The translations under genes were made by a program, and so were the position numbers. A stretch of 35,545 bases of DNA, taken from the NCBI GenBank assembly GCA_012523365.1, contig JAAYIQ010000150.1:1-35545 (forward strand). Direction: 5' to 3'. This stretch comes from Clostridiaceae bacterium (GTDB lineage Bacteria; Bacillota; Clostridia; Saccharofermentanales; Saccharofermentanaceae). Positions 33,154 to 35,545 of this stretch are shown one piece after another (positions within the stretch are counted from its first letter, which is position 1; each line of letters begins with the position of its first letter). Under the pieces are notes generated by a model, which saw only the letters and a program-made list of their open reading frames with translations, was not told the origin of the DNA and searched no databases.

Positions 33154-33894
33154 ATGAAGACGCGAAGACACGCATTAATTACAGGTTCTTCCAGAGGAAT
33201 CGGTGCCGAAACGGCAAGACTGTTTGCTCGAAATGGTTATGCGGTTTCCGTAATCTACCGCAAGAACTCTTATTTGGCCGACCAGGTTGTTTCTGACATC
33301 AGAAGATTGGGCGGCGAGGCGGTGTCGTATCGCGTGGATCTGGTTGATTTTCATGCCGTCAAAAGTGTTGCTTCACAAGCAATGCTTGAATTCGGCGCCG
33401 TTGATGTTCTGGTCAGTAACGCAGGAATATCTAATTTCGGGTTATTTCAAGATGTGACTCCGGAAGCTTTTCGAGAAACGATCGACACGCATATTACCGG
33501 ACTGTTCAATGTCACACAGGCTATCCTGCCCGGTATGCTGTCGAGAAAAGTCGGTTCGATCGTTACCGTTTCTTCGATTTGGGGGATGACCGGTGCTTCC
33601 TGTGAAGTGGCGTATTCAACGGCAAAGGCCGGGATCGTCGGTTTTACGAAGGCTCTGGCCAAGGAGGTCGGGCCATCCGGAATCCGCGTCAATTGTGTCG
33701 CTCCCGGTTTGATCGACACGGACATGAATTCAAGACTGAGTGTTAAAGAGATTCAGGATATCTGTGATGAAACACCACTCGGGCGTATCGGGTCGGCTGC
33801 CGAAGTTGCCGAGGCCATATATTTTTTGGCTTCCGATCAAGCGGATTTCATTACCGGACAGGTTCTCAGCCCGAACGGCGGATTGCTGATATGA
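33154..33894 (+). CDS. Short-chain dehydrogenase/reductase, FabG-like
   Basis: 246 residues from the ATG at 33154; a 26-codon upstream extension in frame is not typical of the family. Classical SDR: cofactor loop TGSSRGIG at about residues 10-17, VLVSNAGIS (NAG motif), VTVSSIWG with the catalytic Ser, AYSTAKAG with the YxxxK pair, and VNCVAPGLIDTDMN. The closest type by eye is 3-oxoacyl-ACP reductase FabG, but no fatty acid genes are nearby, so the substrate is open. NADPH preference is likely from the Arg after the first strand-loop. The ribosome binding site is weak (TGGGAAATGG). Confidence 0.88.
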   Translation: MKTRRHALITGSSRGIGAETARLFARNGYAVSVIYRKNSYLADQVVSDIRRLGGEAVSYRVDLVDFHAVKSVASQAMLEFGAVDVLVSNAGISNFGLFQDVTPEAFRETIDTHITGLFNVTQAILPGMLSRKVGSIVTVSSIWGMTGASCEVAYSTAKAGIVGFTKALAKEVGPSGIRVNCVAPGLIDTDMNSRLSVKEIQDICDETPLGRIGSAAEVAEAIYFLASDQADFITGQVLSPNGGLLI

Positions 33895-33964
33895 TACGCT
33901 TTTCGATTAATGATAAGTCAAATGTTGTTCCGGAACCGTAATGAATTTAGAAAGGAAGAATGAT

Positions 33965-34450
33965 ATGAAATCTTTGGAGTATGCGCTTCAGACCGAATTG
34001 GACGGGATCGATTTTTATTTGAAACAGGCAGACGACAATAAGGAAAACGCGTTACACAAAATTTTTATTATGTTGGTCAAAGATGAGAACCGCCATGCCG
34101 AGATCATTCGCAAAATGATGCAAGGGGCAATCGATACGTTGCCGGATAATGAAGCTCTGGCTACAGTCGGTTCTATATTTGACGGTGCAGAAGTATTGTC
34201 CGAGGGCATGTATTCATCATCGGAGCAACTCGCGGTATACCGATTGGCACGTGAAATTGAATCTAAAGGTATAGATTTGTATCTTCAGCTGTTTTCCGAC
34301 GCCCGTAGTGATTCGGATAAGGCCGTATTCAAGTATCTGATGGAGCAGGAACGACAACACTACGATCTTTTCGATGAACTCGCGAAAAGAGTCGGTCGCC
34401 CGGAAGAATGGGTGGAGTCGGCTGAGTTCGGTGCGAGAGAGGAATACTGA
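33965..34450 (+). CDS. Ferritin-like/rubrerythrin-type di-iron protein
   Basis: 161 residues from the ATG at 33965; an in-frame ATG at 33941 would add eight residues, but AAAGGAAG (33951 onwards) fits the later start. A four-helix bundle of the rubrerythrin family is indicated by MKSLEYALQTELDGIDFYLKQA (helix 1 with Glu), DENRHAEIIRKMM (ExxH), AREIESKGIDLYLQL and EQERQHYDLFDELAKRV (ExxxH type). The carboxylate and His ligands for two irons are present. No rubredoxin-like CxxC is seen at the C-terminus, so it is not a full rubrerythrin. Likely role: peroxide or oxygen defence, or iron handling, in an anaerobe. Confidence 0.82.
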   Translation: MKSLEYALQTELDGIDFYLKQADDNKENALHKIFIMLVKDENRHAEIIRKMMQGAIDTLPDNEALATVGSIFDGAEVLSEGMYSSSEQLAVYRLAREIESKGIDLYLQLFSDARSDSDKAVFKYLMEQERQHYDLFDELAKRVGRPEEWVESAEFGAREEY

Positions 34451-34496
34451 TGTCTTGATCCGTGTACTTAAAATATGGTCAAAAGGAATGGAAACG

Positions 34497-35545
34497 ATGC
34501 TCTCAAATAAGAAGTGCTCTCGTTCTGTGGTTATATTTTTGTGCTCCGCTCTGATTGTGCTCGGAATCTTTTTTCCCGGAGTACGAGCGAACTCGGATTT
34601 ATCGGTAGATTTGAATTTGATCAATCAATGGAAAGAGGGATCCCTCTATAAAACTCAATATAGCATGTCGATCGTAAACAACGGATCGACAGAGGTTTCG
34701 TCCTGGACAGTTTATCTGTCAGTTCCCGGAGATTCTTCCATCAGTCAATCGGACGGATGGAATGGTGTTTTCAAAATCTCAGATGGTAATCTTATTATCA
34801 AACCCATGAAATATAACAGCAACATCGCCCTGGGACAAGAAATCACGGATATCGGCTTCATTATCACATCAAAAGCAAAGCCCTCCGTGACTGTGATTTC
34901 GGCGCAATCCGATAATGGAAATAACGAAACGAAGGAATTCGCTGATCCCACTCCGGCTGTGGTTCCCGATCCGAACCGCCCGGCCGGTATTGCAGACGAT
35001 GATTATCTGACGACGCGAGGAAACCGGATCGTCGATCAGGACGGCAACCGGGTGTGGCTGACCGGAATCAACTGGTTCGGATATAACACCGGAACGAATA
35101 TTTTCGACGGGGTATGGTCCTGTAACATGGAAGAGGCACTGGAATCGATTGCGGATCACGGTTTCAATCTCTTGCGTATTCCGATTTCATCCGAATTGGT
35201 ACTGGAGTGGAAGAAGGGCATCTTTCCGGAAGCCAATTATAATCGTGCGATCAATCCGGAGCTCAATTCGATGAACAGCCTTGAAATTTTCGATTACGCG
35301 ATCAATATTTGCGCAAAGAACGGTATGAAGGTCATGTTTGATATCCACAGTGCCCAAACCGACGCGATGGGACACATGACAAATCTGTGGTATACCGATC
35401 GGATCTCTGTCGAACAGTACTACGCTTCGATCGAATTTCTGGCGGACCGATATAAAGACGACGATACATTGATCGCATTCGACCTCAAAAACGAGCCGCA
35501 CGGCAAGCCGCACGAGGTCGGGGCGATCTGGAATGACTCGGAGGA
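34497..35545 (+). CDS. Secreted CBM2-GH5 endoglucanase, N-terminal part (cut by window end)
   Basis: 349 complete codons are visible, with the frame open to the window end. The ATG at 34497 has AAAGGA 9 bases upstream. Residues 1-31 are a signal peptide ending near GVRA. Residues ~35-137 resemble a family 2 cellulose-binding module (NNGSTEVSSWTVYLSVPG, DGWNGVF, ALGQEITDIGFII). A polar linker with DPTPAVVPDPNRP follows, and from about residue 172 a glycoside hydrolase family 5 domain: DQDGNRVWLTGINWFGYNTG, GFNLLRIPIS, MFDIHSAQ, and FDLKNEPHG with the acid/base Glu. The catalytic nucleophile lies beyond the window. It likely hydrolyses cellulose outside the cell. Confidence 0.9.
   Translation, partial: MLSNKKCSRSVVIFLCSALIVLGIFFPGVRANSDLSVDLNLINQWKEGSLYKTQYSMSIVNNGSTEVSSWTVYLSVPGDSSISQSDGWNGVFKISDGNLIIKPMKYNSNIALGQEITDIGFIITSKAKPSVTVISAQSDNGNNETKEFADPTPAVVPDPNRPAGIADDDYLTTRGNRIVDQDGNRVWLTGINWFGYNTGTNIFDGVWSCNMEEALESIADHGFNLLRIPISSELVLEWKKGIFPEANYNRAINPELNSMNSLEIFDYAINICAKNGMKVMFDIHSAQTDAMGHMTNLWYTDRISVEQYYASIEFLADRYKDDDTLIAFDLKNEPHGKPHEVGAIWNDSE

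Noticed and set aside
1-35545. CRISPR arrays, insertion sequences, phage genes or attachment sites
   Set aside because: No spaced direct repeats, transposase or integrase motifs or terminal inverted repeats were seen; the tRNA genes show no nearby duplicated 3' ends.

Overview
The window looks like a chromosomal segment of an anaerobic, low-to-moderate GC Gram-positive bacterium of class Clostridia (Bacillota). The reasons are strong AGGAGG-type ribosome binding sites, some TTG/GTG starts, a radC-mreC-mreD-PBP2 shape cluster, a PPi-type phosphofructokinase, a YerC-SecA pair and a Thermotoga/archaeal-type S-adenosylhomocysteinase. A CBM2-GH5 cellulase at the right edge suggests a plant-fibre degrader, possibly related to Saccharofermentans or other Oscillospirales; that placement is a guess. 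No phage, insertion sequence or CRISPR array was seen. Almost everything is on the + strand; only pfp and tRNA-Pro are on the minus strand.

Layout. 1-4.0 kb: end of comEC, holA, icd, a small SEC-C protein and radC. 4.0-8.5 kb: mreC, mreD and a class B PBP2 (elongasome), then a degenerate methylglyoxal-synthase-like gene; mreB, the min genes and rodA, which often share this neighbourhood in Clostridia, are absent here. 8.5-12.8 kb: an MBL-fold hydrolase followed by pheS and pheT. 12.8-15.7 kb: three overlapping pilin-like/TadE-like genes without any assembly machinery, whose first ribosome binding site lies in a perfect 12-bp inverted repeat. 15.7-22.7 kb: a tight run of small membrane protein, yerC, secA, purine nucleoside phosphorylase, ahcY and SAH/MTA deaminase. 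The last three could form an S-inosylhomocysteine route from SAH to homocysteine and hypoxanthine.

22.8-26.4 kb: tRNA-Thr(CGT) with its own promoter and terminator, then a lipoprotein solute-binding protein, an acetyltransferase-MGMT fusion and a flavin reductase-like protein. 26.4-29.1 kb: pfp (minus strand) and a membrane GGDEF protein transcribed divergently. 29.1-32.0 kb: rpsO and pnp, each behind a structured leader; the pnp leader folds into a long near-continuous hairpin like a nuclease-processed autoregulatory leader. 32.0-35.5 kb: tRNA-Pro(GGG) on the minus strand, a zinc-ribbon membrane protein, an SDR reductase, a ferritin-like protein and the N-terminal part of a secreted cellulase cut by the window end.

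Many promoters here have an extended -10 (TGnTATAAT-like). The most interesting items are the anti-Shine-Dalgarno mimic before the pilin-like operon, the pnp leader, the MgsA-like protein lacking its catalytic histidine, the acetyltransferase-MGMT fusion and the inferred SAH recycling route. All functional statements are from reading the sequence and family knowledge; no searches were run.
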